Positions 9,279 through 18,799 are shown, numbered from the stretch's first letter. The stretch is 53,790 nt of DNA from Cyclobacteriaceae bacterium (GCA_947458585.1 CANGYY010000015.1:1-53790), one strand, 5' to 3'. The notes: generated by a model from the sequence alone, not told the origin. Numbers and translations are program-made.

Positions 9279-10628
9279 ATGAGCAAATCGAACAGAAGAG
9301 AATTCATCAAGAAAAGTGCGGTTGCAACCCTTGGGGTAGCCTCCCTAGGTTCACTGGCCTTTTCACCCAAGTCCTATGCCCGCATTATGGGTGCAAACGA
9401 CCGACTGAATGTGGCCATTGCAGGCTTAGGAAGGCGTTTAGGTGCCTTTTATGAGCCAATCGGATTGAAGAGCAGCAACGTCAATTTGCTTTACCTCTGC
9501 GATGCCATGCAGTCTCAGATGCCCAAGGCAGCGAAAAACTTTGAAAAATGGATCGATTACCAACCCAAGCAAGAGCAAAATATCTTCAAGGTATTGGATG
9601 ATAAGGAGGTCGATGTACTCATCAATGCCACTCCTGACCACTGGCATGCACCGGGTACCTGGCTTGCCTTAGAGCGAGGAAAGCATGTCTATGTAGAAAA
9701 ACCCTGTTCCCACAACCCTCGTGAGGGAGAAGTGCTCGTAGCGCTCCAGAAGAAATATAACAAGGTGGTGCAAATGGGCAACCAGCAGCGTTCCGCCCCA
9801 GAAAGTAAGGAAATCATCAAAGCCATCCACGAGGGAGTCATTGGTAAGGTATACTTTGCCAAGGCCTTTTACAGCAATTCCCGAGGAGCGGTTCCTAACC
9901 CCATCCAACAAGCAGCACCTGCAGGCTTGGATTGGGATCTTTTCCAGGGTCCCGCGCCCCGGAAACCCTATTTCCACGATACTTGGGATTACAATTGGCA
10001 TTGGTATGGCTGGGATTACGGCACCGCGGAAACGGGCAACAATGCAACCCATGAATTAGATGTAGCCCGCTGGGCCTTACAGGTGGAGTTTCCTACTGCA
10101 GTATCCGTGGTAGCGGGCAAAATGCACTACCCAGAAGATGGATGGACCATGTACGATACCATGGATGCGACCTTCAAATTTGGAGATGGAAAAGTCATCC
10201 AGTGGGATGGAAAAAGCCGAAATAACTACAAAACCTATGGTTCGGACCGAGGAACAATTATTTACGGTTCAGAAGGTACCGTCTATGTAGACCGTGGAGG
10301 ATACCGACTACACGACCGCTCTGGGAAAGAAATTAAATCCAACCAGGCCAATAATAACGAAGGGGGAACCGCTCTTGGCGGAGGGGGTGACATGAGTACC
10401 TTACACATTGTCAATTTCTTCAACGCAGTACGCGGAACAGAAAAACAAAACTCGACCATTGAAGAAGGTGCGGTGTCTACATTGCTTTGTCATCTTGCCA
10501 ATATCAGTAGTCGGACTGGAGAAGCCTTGACCTGTGATCCGAAGAATGGACACGTTCTCAATTCCCCAAAGGCCATGGCATTGTGGTCTCGAGAATATGA
10601 AAAGGGCTGGGCTCCTCCAACAATTTAA
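9279..10628 (+). CDS. Tat-exported Gfo/Idh/MocA family oxidoreductase
   Basis: 449 residues. The N-terminus carries a twin-arginine signal (NRREFIKKSAV, then a hydrophobic stretch to about residue 33), so the enzyme is probably exported folded with its bound nucleotide cofactor. The Rossmann domain begins LNVAIAGLGRRLG (about 43-55). The family EKP motif is in VEKPCSH (about 143), followed by the C-terminal beta-sheet domain with NATHELDVARW (about 257). The predicted role is NAD(P)-linked oxidation or reduction of a sugar hydroxyl. Together with the DUF1080 gene 21 bp upstream this suggests C3 oxidation of a glycoside in the periplasm. How the cofactor is recycled there is not evident. A 117-bp regulatory gap separates it from the glucuronate genes. 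Confidence 0.88.
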   Translation: MSKSNRREFIKKSAVATLGVASLGSLAFSPKSYARIMGANDRLNVAIAGLGRRLGAFYEPIGLKSSNVNLLYLCDAMQSQMPKAAKNFEKWIDYQPKQEQNIFKVLDDKEVDVLINATPDHWHAPGTWLALERGKHVYVEKPCSHNPREGEVLVALQKKYNKVVQMGNQQRSAPESKEIIKAIHEGVIGKVYFAKAFYSNSRGAVPNPIQQAAPAGLDWDLFQGPAPRKPYFHDTWDYNWHWYGWDYGTAETGNNATHELDVARWALQVEFPTAVSVVAGKMHYPEDGWTMYDTMDATFKFGDGKVIQWDGKSRNNYKTYGSDRGTIIYGSEGTVYVDRGGYRLHDRSGKEIKSNQANNNEGGTALGGGGDMSTLHIVNFFNAVRGTEKQNSTIEEGAVSTLLCHLANISSRTGEALTCDPKNGHVLNSPKAMALWSREYEKGWAPPTI

Positions 10629-10640
10629 TTCACAAATTGG

Positions 10641-10662
10641 TCCTTTTGTCCAACTAAAAGGA
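10641..10662. promoter_or_regulatory. Inverted repeat TCCTTTT-N8-AAAAGGA
   Basis: Perfect 7-bp arms with an 8-nt spacer, 13 bp after the oxidoreductase stop. It could be a weak terminator (no T run) or an operator for the hexuronate genes. Confidence 0.35.
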
Positions 10663-10724
10663 GATTTAAATTCGTGATGTATTAATTAAGTATTAGTTTA
10701 ACCTATTTAGTTTATCTTATTGTT

Positions 10725-10739
10725 ATTAAGTTACTTAAT
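10725..10739. promoter_or_regulatory. Candidate operator ATTAAG-TTA-CTTAAT before uxaC
   Basis: A perfect 6-bp inverted repeat centred 14 bp before the uxaC start, in an AT-rich stretch (10670-10745) where a promoter is expected. A regulator bound here would cover the 5' end of the mRNA. No regulator gene lies in the cluster. Confidence 0.35.
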
Positions 10740-10745
10740 TTTATA

Positions 10746-12191
10746 ATGCTTAGTTCAAACCAGCAAATTCCTTTTCTTTCGGATGATTTTTTATTGAAGA
10801 ATAAATTTTCCCAACAGCTCTACCAGGACTACGCCAAGTCCCTTCCCATTATCGATTACCACAACCACCTTTCTCCTGCTGAAATCGCGTCCAACCGAAA
10901 GTTTGAAAACATCACAGACCTATGGCTAGCAGGGGATCATTACAAGTGGCGGGCCATGCGAACCCTTGGAATAGACGAGCAATACATCACTGGAAATGCC
11001 TCTGCAAAAGAAAAGTTTGACAAGTGGGCTTATACCCTGCCCTATACCCTACGCAATCCCCTTTTTCATTGGAGTGCATTGGAATTAAAACGATACTTTG
11101 GAATTGATGAACTCCTCAATCCGAGCAATGCCAGTCAGATTTATGCAGAAACAAAAGCAACCTTGCAGCAGGAACCTTTCCGCGTAAGGGGGCTCCTGAA
11201 CCACATGCAGGTGGAAGTGGTGGCCACCACAGATGACCCGACCGATTCGTTGGAGCACCATTTGGCCTTTCATCAGGAAGGCACTTCCCTGCAACTCTTC
11301 CCTACCTTTCGGCCTGATAAGGCATTCGGCATTGAACAGCCGGAACACTACAAAGCCTATTTGCAAAAACTGGGTTTAGTCGTAGGATTTGAAGTCAACT
11401 CCTTCGATACCTTGATGGAAGCCCTCCTCAACCGTATGGATTACTTTCATGAGCATGGCTGTCGTGTAGCCGATCATGGGTTATCCCGCCTCTATTTTTC
11501 AAAGAATCAAGGATTATCCGTGGACCGCATCCTAAGGAACACCCTGAATGGACAGTTGCCCACTACCGAAGAATTGGAACATTTCAAGTTTGAAGTGATC
11601 TTCCAACTTTCCAAGCGCTATCACGCCAAGGGATGGGTGCAGCAATTTCATTTAGGGGCGTTACGCAACACGAATGAGCGCATGCTCCAGCAACTTGGAC
11701 CAGATACAGGCTTCGATTCCATTGGAGATTTTGACCAGGCAAGCTCCTTGGCTGCCTATTTCAATGAATTGGATAAAACGGACCAGCTCGCCAAAACCAT
11801 CATTTACAACCTGAATCCCCGAGACAATGAAGTGTTTGCATCCATGATTGGAAACTTTAATGATGGATCTGTAAAGGGAAAAATGCAGTATGGATCCAGC
11901 TGGTGGTATCTGGATCAAAAAGATGGCATGGAAAAACAACTCAACGCCCTCTCCAATCTAGGACTCTTGAGTTGCTTCATCGGCATGCTCACCGATTCCA
12001 GAAGTTTTCTCTCTTTTCCCAGACACGAATACTTCCGAAGGATCTTGTGCCAACTAATTGGGCAAGAAGTAGAGCAAGGTGAATTGCCCTGGGATCCGCA
12101 ATGGCTCGGGAAAATCATCCAAGACATCTGCTACTTCAATGCCAAAAACTACTTCAACTTTAGTCCCCAAAACTTTAGCATCTCCAAATGA
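10746..12191 (+). CDS. uxaC: Glucuronate isomerase
   Basis: 481 residues, the usual length for UxaC. It converts D-glucuronate to D-fructuronate (or galacturonate to tagaturonate), the first cytoplasmic step of hexuronate catabolism. The N-terminal metal-binding motif PIIDYHNHLSP (about 36-46) and the family signature ITDLWLAGDHYKWRAMR (about 58-74) are clear. TTDDPTD (about 157), ADHGLSRL (about 242) and the C-terminal TDSRSFLSFPRHEYFRR complete the signature. No signal peptide. The stop overlaps the start of the next gene by 4 bp, implying translational coupling. Two inverted repeats precede it in a 117-bp AT-rich gap, the likely control region of the hexuronate operon. Confidence 0.97.
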   Translation: MLSSNQQIPFLSDDFLLKNKFSQQLYQDYAKSLPIIDYHNHLSPAEIASNRKFENITDLWLAGDHYKWRAMRTLGIDEQYITGNASAKEKFDKWAYTLPYTLRNPLFHWSALELKRYFGIDELLNPSNASQIYAETKATLQQEPFRVRGLLNHMQVEVVATTDDPTDSLEHHLAFHQEGTSLQLFPTFRPDKAFGIEQPEHYKAYLQKLGLVVGFEVNSFDTLMEALLNRMDYFHEHGCRVADHGLSRLYFSKNQGLSVDRILRNTLNGQLPTTEELEHFKFEVIFQLSKRYHAKGWVQQFHLGALRNTNERMLQQLGPDTGFDSIGDFDQASSLAAYFNELDKTDQLAKTIIYNLNPRDNEVFASMIGNFNDGSVKGKMQYGSSWWYLDQKDGMEKQLNALSNLGLLSCFIGMLTDSRSFLSFPRHEYFRRILCQLIGQEVEQGELPWDPQWLGKIIQDICYFNAKNYFNFSPQNFSISK

Positions 12192-13009
12192 ATCGCTCAA
12201 ATCCATTTGACCTAACTGACAAGAAAGTGCTTTTCTCCGGCGCTACGGGGGTACTGGGAGCCTCCATGGCCCTATACCTCGCTTCCCATGGGGCAGAACT
12301 CTTGCTCTTGGGGAGAACACCCGAGAAAGTAAATGCATTGCGCGATCAAATCCTTGCCCAAGGCGGCAAAGCATGGGGCTATTACGCAGACGTAACTGAT
12401 GAGGAATCCCTTGAGAAGGTTACCCAATTGATCTCTGCGCAACACGAATCCATCGCCGTCCTGATCAATGCTGCGGGGGGAAATATGCCTGGAGCAGTAA
12501 TCCGACCCAATCAAACTTTTTTGGATTTGGATACTGAAGCCTTGAAGCAGGTGATGGACTTGAATTACTTGGGAACAGTCTTTCCAATCAAGGCTTTTCT
12601 ACCCCTACTTCTCAAAAATCAAAGCGGTACCATCCTCAACATCAGTTCCATGGCTGCTTCTCGACCCATGACACGCGTGATGGGCTATGCGTCTGCCAAA
12701 GCAGCCATTGATAATTTAACTAAATGGCTGGCGGTAGAACTGGCGGCCAAATATGGTCCCAACTTCCGGGTGAATGGGTTAGCCCCTGGATTTTTCCTAA
12801 CCGAACAAAATAGAACTCTCCTAACTGAACAAGATGGAAGTTTAACGCAGCGCGGTCATCAGATCATCAGCCATACCCCAATGAATCGATTTGGGCAACC
12901 CGAAGATTTATTTGGGGCCTTACATTGGCTATGCAGTGACGCTTCAGCCTTTGTTACAGGCAGCGTCGTTGCCGTTGACGGTGGCTTTAGTGCTTATGCA
13001 GGAGTTTAA
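12188..13009 (+). CDS. SDR-type fructuronate reductase (D-mannonate oxidoreductase)
   Basis: 273 residues of the classical short-chain dehydrogenase fold. The cofactor motif GATGVLG (18-24), NAAGG (95-99), catalytic serine around S153-S154 in NISS, and Y167/K171 in YASAK are all present. It sits between glucuronate isomerase (4-bp overlap) and mannonate dehydratase, exactly where the pathway needs fructuronate reduction to D-mannonate. Enterobacterial UxuB belongs to an unrelated long-chain family, so this is a non-orthologous replacement of the kind often seen in Bacteroidota. Function is inferred from gene order plus fold and is strongly supported by the flanking genes. Confidence 0.88.
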   Translation: MNRSNPFDLTDKKVLFSGATGVLGASMALYLASHGAELLLLGRTPEKVNALRDQILAQGGKAWGYYADVTDEESLEKVTQLISAQHESIAVLINAAGGNMPGAVIRPNQTFLDLDTEALKQVMDLNYLGTVFPIKAFLPLLLKNQSGTILNISSMAASRPMTRVMGYASAKAAIDNLTKWLAVELAAKYGPNFRVNGLAPGFFLTEQNRTLLTEQDGSLTQRGHQIISHTPMNRFGQPEDLFGALHWLCSDASAFVTGSVVAVDGGFSAYAGV

Positions 13010-13043
13010 ATAGAATTGCATTTAACCGAAAAATCAAATTTCC

Positions 13044-14234
13044 ATGACCTACAGAATGGAACAAACCATGCGCTGGTACGGCCCCAAGGACCCAGTTAGC
13101 CTTCAAGACATTCGACAGGCAGGCGCTACGGGAGTAGTCACTGCGCTCCACCACATCCCCAATGGGGCAGTTTGGTCTCGAGAAGAAATCCGATTGAGAA
13201 AAAACGAAATTGAAAAAGCGGGGCTTACCTGGTCGGTAGTGGAATCGGTACCAGTCCATGAACAAATCAAAACAAGAAGCGGTGACTACCTACAACTCCT
13301 TGAAAACTACAAGCAAACCCTTCGAAATCTGGCTTTAGAGGGTGTTTTTACGGTTTGCTATAATTTTATGCCACTCTTGGATTGGACACGAACCAACCTA
13401 GAATACCTCCTTCCCAACGGTGCTAAAGCCTTGCTCTACGAAAAGAAAGCGGTGATCGCTTTTGATCTATTTATACTTCAACGACCCGAAGCTCGTTTGG
13501 AATACTCCGCAGAAGAAATTACAGACACCGAAGCCTACTACCAAAGCCTGAGTCCTGAATCAAAACAATTGATTTTGGACAACATTCTCAAGGGACTACC
13601 CGGCTCAGAAATAGGCTTTACCCTAGAAGAATTCCGAGAAATGCTCAAGACCTATTCAGGGATTGATGCCAAGCGATTGGCGGAGCATTTACGCCTATTC
13701 TTGGATGCCATTACACCCGTAGCAGAAGAAGTGGGCTGCTACTTGTGTATCCACCCGGATGACCCGCCCTTCTCACTCTATGGATTGCCTCGAGTAGTCA
13801 GCACTACGGCCGATGCACGGCGCATCCTCAGTCAAACCCTAAGCATGCACAATGGACTTACCTTTTGCACCGGCAGCTATGGCGTACGGGAAGACAACGA
13901 TCTACCTGCCATGGTAAGGGAATTTGGGGAGCGAATTCATTTTCTCCACCTACGCAGCACCAAAAGAGATGCCGAGGGAAATTTCTACGAAGACAATCAC
14001 CTCGAAGGCAATGTAGACATGGTCGCGGTGATTCAAGAGGTTTTGATCTGGCAGGAAAAACGAAAAAAACGAATACCTATGCGACCAGATCATGGACATC
14101 AAATCTTGGATGATCTACATAAAAAATCTCCAAATCCAGGTTACACCGCTATCGGAAGACTCAAAGGACTCGCCGAACTCCGTGGAGTGGAAGAAGCCTT
14201 GGTATGGGTAGCAAACAAACAGAAAAAAGGCTAG
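13044..14234 (+). CDS. uxuA: Mannonate dehydratase
   Basis: 396 residues, matching the UxuA family. It dehydrates D-mannonate to 2-keto-3-deoxy-D-gluconate in a Mn/Fe-dependent TIM barrel. The start [20 protein letters not shown] is typical. Metal-ligand regions are visible: [16 protein letters not shown] (about 235-250), TFCTGSYG (about 274), HLRSTKR (about 302) and MRPDHGHQ (about 350). It is the third gene of the glucuronate operon, 34 bp after the SDR reductase. No KDG kinase or aldolase follows, so those steps must be encoded elsewhere. Confidence 0.97.
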   Translation: MTYRMEQTMRWYGPKDPVSLQDIRQAGATGVVTALHHIPNGAVWSREEIRLRKNEIEKAGLTWSVVESVPVHEQIKTRSGDYLQLLENYKQTLRNLALEGVFTVCYNFMPLLDWTRTNLEYLLPNGAKALLYEKKAVIAFDLFILQRPEARLEYSAEEITDTEAYYQSLSPESKQLILDNILKGLPGSEIGFTLEEFREMLKTYSGIDAKRLAEHLRLFLDAITPVAEEVGCYLCIHPDDPPFSLYGLPRVVSTTADARRILSQTLSMHNGLTFCTGSYGVREDNDLPAMVREFGERIHFLHLRSTKRDAEGNFYEDNHLEGNVDMVAVIQEVLIWQEKRKKRIPMRPDHGHQILDDLHKKSPNPGYTAIGRLKGLAELRGVEEALVWVANKQKKG

Positions 14235-14260
14235 TCCAAAGCAATTCCTAAATGCAGTAA

Positions 14261-14833
14261 ATGGCTATGAAGTCGGAAAAAGATAAAATGCTTGCTGGAG
14301 AATTGTACCAAGCCTCCGATCCAGAATTAGCCAAGGAAAGGCTACAGGCGAGAGAACTGATGCACTTGCTTAACTCCTCTGATCCGGCTGAACCAGAAAA
14401 TCGTGTTTCGCTACTTCGAAAACTTGTGGGCAAGGCTGGCAAAAACCCTTGGATCGAAGTCCCCTTTTACTGCGACTACGGCTACAACATTCAGATGGGG
14501 GAAGATTGCTTTTTCAATTTCAACTGTGTGGTGTTGGATGTTTGTTCGGTCCAACTTGGGGACCGAGTTTTTATTGGACCAGCAGTTCAAATTTACACCG
14601 CTACACATCCATTGGACGCACAAACTAGAGGCGCATTTTGGGAGTCAGGCAAGCCTGTAAGCATCGGATCAGACGTATGGATTGGTGGTGGTGCAATTAT
14701 CTGCCCTGGGGTCAGCATGGGTGACCGAGTGGTGGTCGCTGCAGGAGCAGTAGTCACAAAAAGTTTCCCTTCAGACGTAGTTATTGGAGGAAATCCAGCA
14801 AAAATAATCCGTTATTTGACTCCTAAAGAATAA
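14261..14833 (+). CDS. Sugar O-acetyltransferase (maltose/galactoside acetyltransferase family)
   Basis: 190 residues; the start could also be the ATG at 14267. It has the N-terminal Mac domain (about 4-58, KMLAGELYQASDPEL) and a left-handed beta-helix of hexapeptide repeats (about 70-185). The catalytic histidine is in YTATHPLD (about H115), and the C-terminal GNPAKIIR is typical. It transfers acetyl from acetyl-CoA to a sugar hydroxyl, usually as detoxification of non-metabolisable sugars. It follows uxuA by 26 bp and precedes the acyl-CoA dehydrogenase by 3 bp, so it is probably co-transcribed with the hexuronate genes. Physiological substrate unknown. Confidence 0.93.
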   Translation: MAMKSEKDKMLAGELYQASDPELAKERLQARELMHLLNSSDPAEPENRVSLLRKLVGKAGKNPWIEVPFYCDYGYNIQMGEDCFFNFNCVVLDVCSVQLGDRVFIGPAVQIYTATHPLDAQTRGAFWESGKPVSIGSDVWIGGGAIICPGVSMGDRVVVAAGAVVTKSFPSDVVIGGNPAKIIRYLTPKE

Positions 14834-14836
14834 CGC

Positions 14837-16618
14837 ATGGCCACCTTCTATTCCAAAAGAGATCTGCATTTCCAGCTGTTTGAAAATCAAAATTGCTTGG
14901 AATTGCTGCAGTATCCCTACTTTTCTGACCATTCCAAGGAAACCTTTGCCTTGGTATTGGATGCTGTAGCCCAAATTGCCGAAAAATCCTTGTATCCCAT
15001 TTTCAAGGAAATGGACCGACAGGAACCCCAATTGGAAAATGGGATAGTGAAAGTTCATCCCGAAATGCGGGCCATCATCCGCCAGTTTGGAGCTGATGGC
15101 TGGATCAATGCGATTTTCCCTTACGAAGAAGGTGGTCAGCAACTTCCTTGGACCCTGCATCTTTCTGCTGGATTTATCCTTCAGGCAGCCAATTATTCAG
15201 CCAGTGTGTTTCCATTTTTGACTACTGGGGCGGCCAACTTAATTCGAACCTTTGGTTCATACGACCTCCGAGATGCCTACACCCCCAAAATGTATACGGG
15301 AGAATGGCAGGGAACCATGGCCTTGACCGAACCGGATGCAGGAAGTTCTTTGTCAGACTTGACTACCCTCGCTGTACCCACGTCAAAGGAAGGTGTTTAT
15401 TCCATTAGGGGTCAAAAAATTTACATTTCTGCGGGAGACCACGATGCTTGTGACAATGTGATCCATTTGATGCTCGCACGCATTGAAGGGGCACCAGCTG
15501 GAACGAAGGGTATCTCCTTATTTGTGGTCCCAAAAATCCGATTGGATGGCACTCCGAATGATGTACTGACCCAGGGAATTTACCATAAAATGGGCTACAA
15601 GGGCGCTCCCATCGTTCACCTAATGATCGGAAGTGAATCTGCCTGCGAGGGTTACTTGGTTGGCGAAGCCCATCAGGGGTTAAAGTACATGTTTCAGATG
15701 ATGAATGAGGCTAGATTAGGAATAGGCATGAATGCTACCGCCATTGCCACTGCAGCCTATCAAACTTCCTTAGCCTATGCCAAAGTTCGTCCTCAAGGAA
15801 GAAATATCAGCGATAAGGAACCCAATCGACCACAGGTTCCCATCATCCAACATGCAGATGTGAAGCGCATGCTTTTGTTTCAAAAAAGCATTTCGGAAGG
15901 ATCTTTAGCCTTACTTATCTTCTGCGGTCTTCTTGGAGACAAGTTATCTCAAGAATCTGAACTTCAGAAAAAAGCAGAAATGGAAGCACTGTTGGACTTA
16001 TTGATTCCAATAGCCAAAAGTTATCCTTCTGAAATGGGGGTGCAAAGCACTTCTATGGCTATTCAAGTACTTGGAGGGGCCGGTTACACGACAGATTTTC
16101 CTGTGGAACAGTATTACCGTGAAGCCAGAATCCATCCGATTCACGAGGGCACCACCGGAATCCATGGGCTAGACTTATTGGGAAGAAAAATGCTACTCCA
16201 TGAAGGATTGGGTTGGAAAATGCTTCAAAAAGAATTTCAATCCACACTTAAGGAAGCGAAGCCTCTACCTGAATTAAGTGAAATTGCACTGATTTTTGAA
16301 AAGTATGCCCAAGAATTCGCTTCAGGCACTGCTCAACTCCTGTTTAAACGAAACCAAGGCCCAGAATATTACTTAGCGGATGCTACCCTTTATCTGGAAG
16401 GTGCAGGACTACTCTGCATGGGTTGGATCTGGCTCAAGCAAGCCATTACTGCTCAAAAAGCCTTAGATATGGGGAGCAAAGAACAAGATTTCCATTTGGG
16501 AAAAATCGAAACGGCACGTTATACGGTAGCCTACGAACTCGTCAAGTTAAAAGGAATAGTGGAGCGATTTGAATCGACCAACTACCCTACCCTAACTATG
16601 AAAACCGACTGGTTTTAA
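14837..16618 (+). CDS. Acyl-CoA dehydrogenase (long, DmdC/AcdH-like)
   Basis: 593 residues, longer than classical acyl-CoA dehydrogenases (about 380), with the extra C-terminal domain of the DmdC-like subgroup. N-terminal helices are followed by the FAD-binding middle domain (MALTEPDAGSSLSDL, about 157-171) and the C-terminal helical domain. REARIHPIHEGTTGIHGLDLLGRK (about 429-452) holds the signature of this subgroup. The reaction is FAD-dependent alpha,beta-desaturation of an acyl-CoA with electrons passed to electron-transfer flavoprotein. The start is 3 bp after the acetyltransferase stop, so it shares a transcript, but a metabolic link to uronate catabolism is not obvious. Confidence 0.92.
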   Translation: MATFYSKRDLHFQLFENQNCLELLQYPYFSDHSKETFALVLDAVAQIAEKSLYPIFKEMDRQEPQLENGIVKVHPEMRAIIRQFGADGWINAIFPYEEGGQQLPWTLHLSAGFILQAANYSASVFPFLTTGAANLIRTFGSYDLRDAYTPKMYTGEWQGTMALTEPDAGSSLSDLTTLAVPTSKEGVYSIRGQKIYISAGDHDACDNVIHLMLARIEGAPAGTKGISLFVVPKIRLDGTPNDVLTQGIYHKMGYKGAPIVHLMIGSESACEGYLVGEAHQGLKYMFQMMNEARLGIGMNATAIATAAYQTSLAYAKVRPQGRNISDKEPNRPQVPIIQHADVKRMLLFQKSISEGSLALLIFCGLLGDKLSQESELQKKAEMEALLDLLIPIAKSYPSEMGVQSTSMAIQVLGGAGYTTDFPVEQYYREARIHPIHEGTTGIHGLDLLGRKMLLHEGLGWKMLQKEFQSTLKEAKPLPELSEIALIFEKYAQEFASGTAQLLFKRNQGPEYYLADATLYLEGAGLLCMGWIWLKQAITAQKALDMGSKEQDFHLGKIETARYTVAYELVKLKGIVERFESTNYPTLTMKTDWF

Positions 16619-16620
16619 CG

Positions 16621-16628
16621 TACTTTTG
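16621..16628 (+). promoter_or_regulatory. -7 box TACTTTTG
   Basis: An exact TAnnTTTG match starting 3 bp after the acyl-CoA dehydrogenase stop and giving a leader of about 90 nt to the epimerase gene. No good -33 element is visible. Confidence 0.45.
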
Positions 16629-16722
16629 TACAGCCCCGAGAGAGGGTATTCTTTAAGAAATGAGTAATTGCCTGTTAGCACGGCAAATCCAAACCGGAAT
16701 AAAGTGTCCAACCCAAAAGTAG

Positions 16723-17658
16723 ATGAAACGAATTTTAGTCAGTGGTGGAGCAGGGTTTTTAGGAAGTCACCTCTGTGATCAGTTGGTGAAAGAAGGAAAT
16801 CAGGTCACTTGCCTAGATAATTTTTTTTCTGGGTCCGAACAGAACATCTCCCATTTACTTCCCTTCCCCAATTTCAAATTACTCGTTCAGGATGTCAGCC
16901 TGCCGCTTTCTCTTGAGGTAGACGAAATTTACAATTTAGCATGTCCGGCATCGCCTCGCCTGTACCAGCGATTTCCCATCGAAACCTTCAAAGCATCCAT
17001 CCTAGGATCATTGAACCTGCTTGAGTTAGCCAAATCTACAGGCGCAAAGATTTTTCAAGCCTCTACTTCGGAGGTGTACGGAGATCCACAGCTTCATCCC
17101 CAACCCGAATCCTATTTTGGTAATGTGAACCCCATAGGGCCTCGAGCTTGCTATGACGAAGGGAAGCGTGGTGCAGAAACCTTATTTTTTGATTTCCATA
17201 GACAGCATCAGGTGGACATCAAGGTCATGCGGATTTTCAATACCTATGGACCTCGAATGAGTGCCACAGATGGTCGTGTAGTCTCCAACCTAATTCTCCA
17301 GGCGCTTCAAGGCCAAGACCTTACTGTATTTGGAGACGGTACTCAAACCCGCTCTTTTTGCTACGTAGACGATACCATCCGTGCCATACGCCTGCTGATG
17401 GCTACTCCAAAAGGAGTTACTGGTCCAATAAATGTGGGGAACCCTACCGAATGCACCATTTTGGAACTTGCTAGTCTCATCCTAGAATTGACCGGTAGTA
17501 AGAGTAAGCTTGCTTTCGTGCCAGCAGCGGAAGACGACCCGCTTCGCCGCCGACCAAACATAGAACTAGCAAAGAGCACAATCAAATGGGAGCCCCAAAT
17601 TTCGCTTCAAGAAGGCTTAGTCAAAACCATTGCCTACTTCGATTCGTACTTGGACTAA
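16723..17658 (+). CDS. UDP-glucuronate decarboxylase (UDP-xylose synthase)
   Basis: 311-residue extended SDR. The NAD motif GGAGFLG (8-14) is intact. TSEVYGDPQ (115-123) and the catalytic Y144/K148 within RACYDEGKR (141-149) are the hallmark of UXS enzymes, as is [10 protein letters not shown] near the C-terminus. It converts UDP-glucuronate to UDP-xylose in the cytoplasm for envelope polysaccharide synthesis. Its own predicted promoter lies at 16621. Although it sits beside glucuronate catabolic genes, its substrate is the nucleotide sugar, so the proximity need not mean a shared pathway. Confidence 0.94.
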   Translation: MKRILVSGGAGFLGSHLCDQLVKEGNQVTCLDNFFSGSEQNISHLLPFPNFKLLVQDVSLPLSLEVDEIYNLACPASPRLYQRFPIETFKASILGSLNLLELAKSTGAKIFQASTSEVYGDPQLHPQPESYFGNVNPIGPRACYDEGKRGAETLFFDFHRQHQVDIKVMRIFNTYGPRMSATDGRVVSNLILQALQGQDLTVFGDGTQTRSFCYVDDTIRAIRLLMATPKGVTGPINVGNPTECTILELASLILELTGSKSKLAFVPAAEDDPLRRRPNIELAKSTIKWEPQISLQEGLVKTIAYFDSYLD

Positions 17659-17708
17659 AAAATCAGTTACCCAAGCCTAAGCCCGATAAGGGTAAGGAAA
17701 AAAAGGCG

Positions 17709-17716
17709 TATTTTTG
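17709..17716 (+). promoter_or_regulatory. -7 box TATTTTTG before terC
   Basis: An exact TAnnTTTG match 38 nt before the TerC start. The -33 position (about 17686) lacks TTTG. Confidence 0.45.
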
Positions 17717-17754
17717 AAGTTCAAACTATAATCAGTACCCCACTATTCTCCTCT

Positions 17755-18762
17755 ATGGACAACCTAATCAATCATCCAGGCATCATCATTGGATTTACCG
17801 TCGTTGTATTATTCATGTTGTTGCTCGACTTAGGCATCTTCAACAAAAAAAATCACGTGATTTCCAACCAAGAAGCAGCCATTTGGTCTGTGGTATGGAT
17901 CGGCTTCTCCATGATTTTCAGTATTTTCGTCTACATCGTCACCGATGAGAAATACGCTTTGGAAAAGTTTTCTCAATACCAAGCTGCTTATTGGATTGAA
18001 AAGGCGCTATCGGTAGACAACCTTTTCGTATTTATTCTAGTATTTGGTTATTTCAATGTTCCCCGAGAATTACACCATAAGGTGCTTTTTTGGGGTATTA
18101 TTGGTGCGCTTATCATGCGGGCCATCTTCATTTTTGCTGGGGTAGGCTTAATCAATCTTACCTATTTGCCAAAGATGAATTTGTTTGGGCAAAATGTAGA
18201 AATTAATGCTGTACTTACGGTTTTCGGCTTCTTCCTGATCTATGCAGGTATTAAGTCCTGGTTTGCAAGCGATAAAGACGATCACGAAAAAGACTTTAGC
18301 AAAAGCCCAGGTGCCCAGGTGATCCACAAGCTATTTAAGGTAAGTAAGGAATACAATGGGGGAAATTTCTTTACCATCGAAAATGGGGTAAAAATGGCTA
18401 CCCCTCTGTTAGTTGTAGTCACTGTAATTGAGTTTACGGATTTAATTTTTGCCGTAGATTCCATACCTGCCATTTTTGCCATTGCTCCGGATGATCCATT
18501 CATTCTGTATACCTCAAATATTTTTGCAATTCTAGGGCTACGTTCCTTGTATTTTCTGTTAGCCAACTTCATCCACATGTTTAGCCGATTGAAGTTCGGC
18601 TTAGCCATCATTTTGGCTTTCATTGGAATCAAAATGATCATATCTCCATTTCCATCAATTCACATATCCTCTCCTCTTTCGCTATCCATAGTTGGAGGAA
18701 TATTAATCATCTCGGTAGCTGCTTCTATCCTATTTCCGATCAAGGAAGAAGCGAAAGGTTAA
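17755..18762 (+). CDS. TerC family integral membrane protein
   Basis: 335 residues with about eight or nine hydrophobic segments. The family signatures are present: the acidic residue in LLLDLGIF (about 22-29), KALSVDNLFVFILVF (about 83-97) and the second conserved acidic pair in EFTDLIFAVDSIPAIFAI (about 224-241). TerC/Alx/MeeF proteins are implicated in manganese export and tellurium-ion resistance, so metal efflux at the inner membrane is the best guess. The gene has its own promoter-like -7 box and a terminator shared with the convergent arginine decarboxylase gene. Confidence 0.93.
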   Translation: MDNLINHPGIIIGFTVVVLFMLLLDLGIFNKKNHVISNQEAAIWSVVWIGFSMIFSIFVYIVTDEKYALEKFSQYQAAYWIEKALSVDNLFVFILVFGYFNVPRELHHKVLFWGIIGALIMRAIFIFAGVGLINLTYLPKMNLFGQNVEINAVLTVFGFFLIYAGIKSWFASDKDDHEKDFSKSPGAQVIHKLFKVSKEYNGGNFFTIENGVKMATPLLVVVTVIEFTDLIFAVDSIPAIFAIAPDDPFILYTSNIFAILGLRSLYFLLANFIHMFSRLKFGLAIILAFIGIKMIISPFPSIHISSPLSLSIVGGILIISVAASILFPIKEEAKG

Positions 18763-18765
18763 TCC

Positions 18766-18799
18766 AAAAAAAGACCGCCTTACTCGGCGGTCTTTTTTT
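18766..18799. terminator. Bidirectional terminator between terC and arginine decarboxylase
   Basis: A stem AGACCGCC / GGCGGTCT with a 6-nt loop is flanked by A7 and T8 runs, so it works in both directions. It overlaps the final bases of the minus-strand gene. Confidence 0.9.

Noticed and set aside
9279..10628. Reading the first Gfo/Idh/MocA protein as inositol dehydrogenase
   Set aside because: It is Tat-exported and paired with DUF1080; no inositol genes are nearby, so only the family name is supported.
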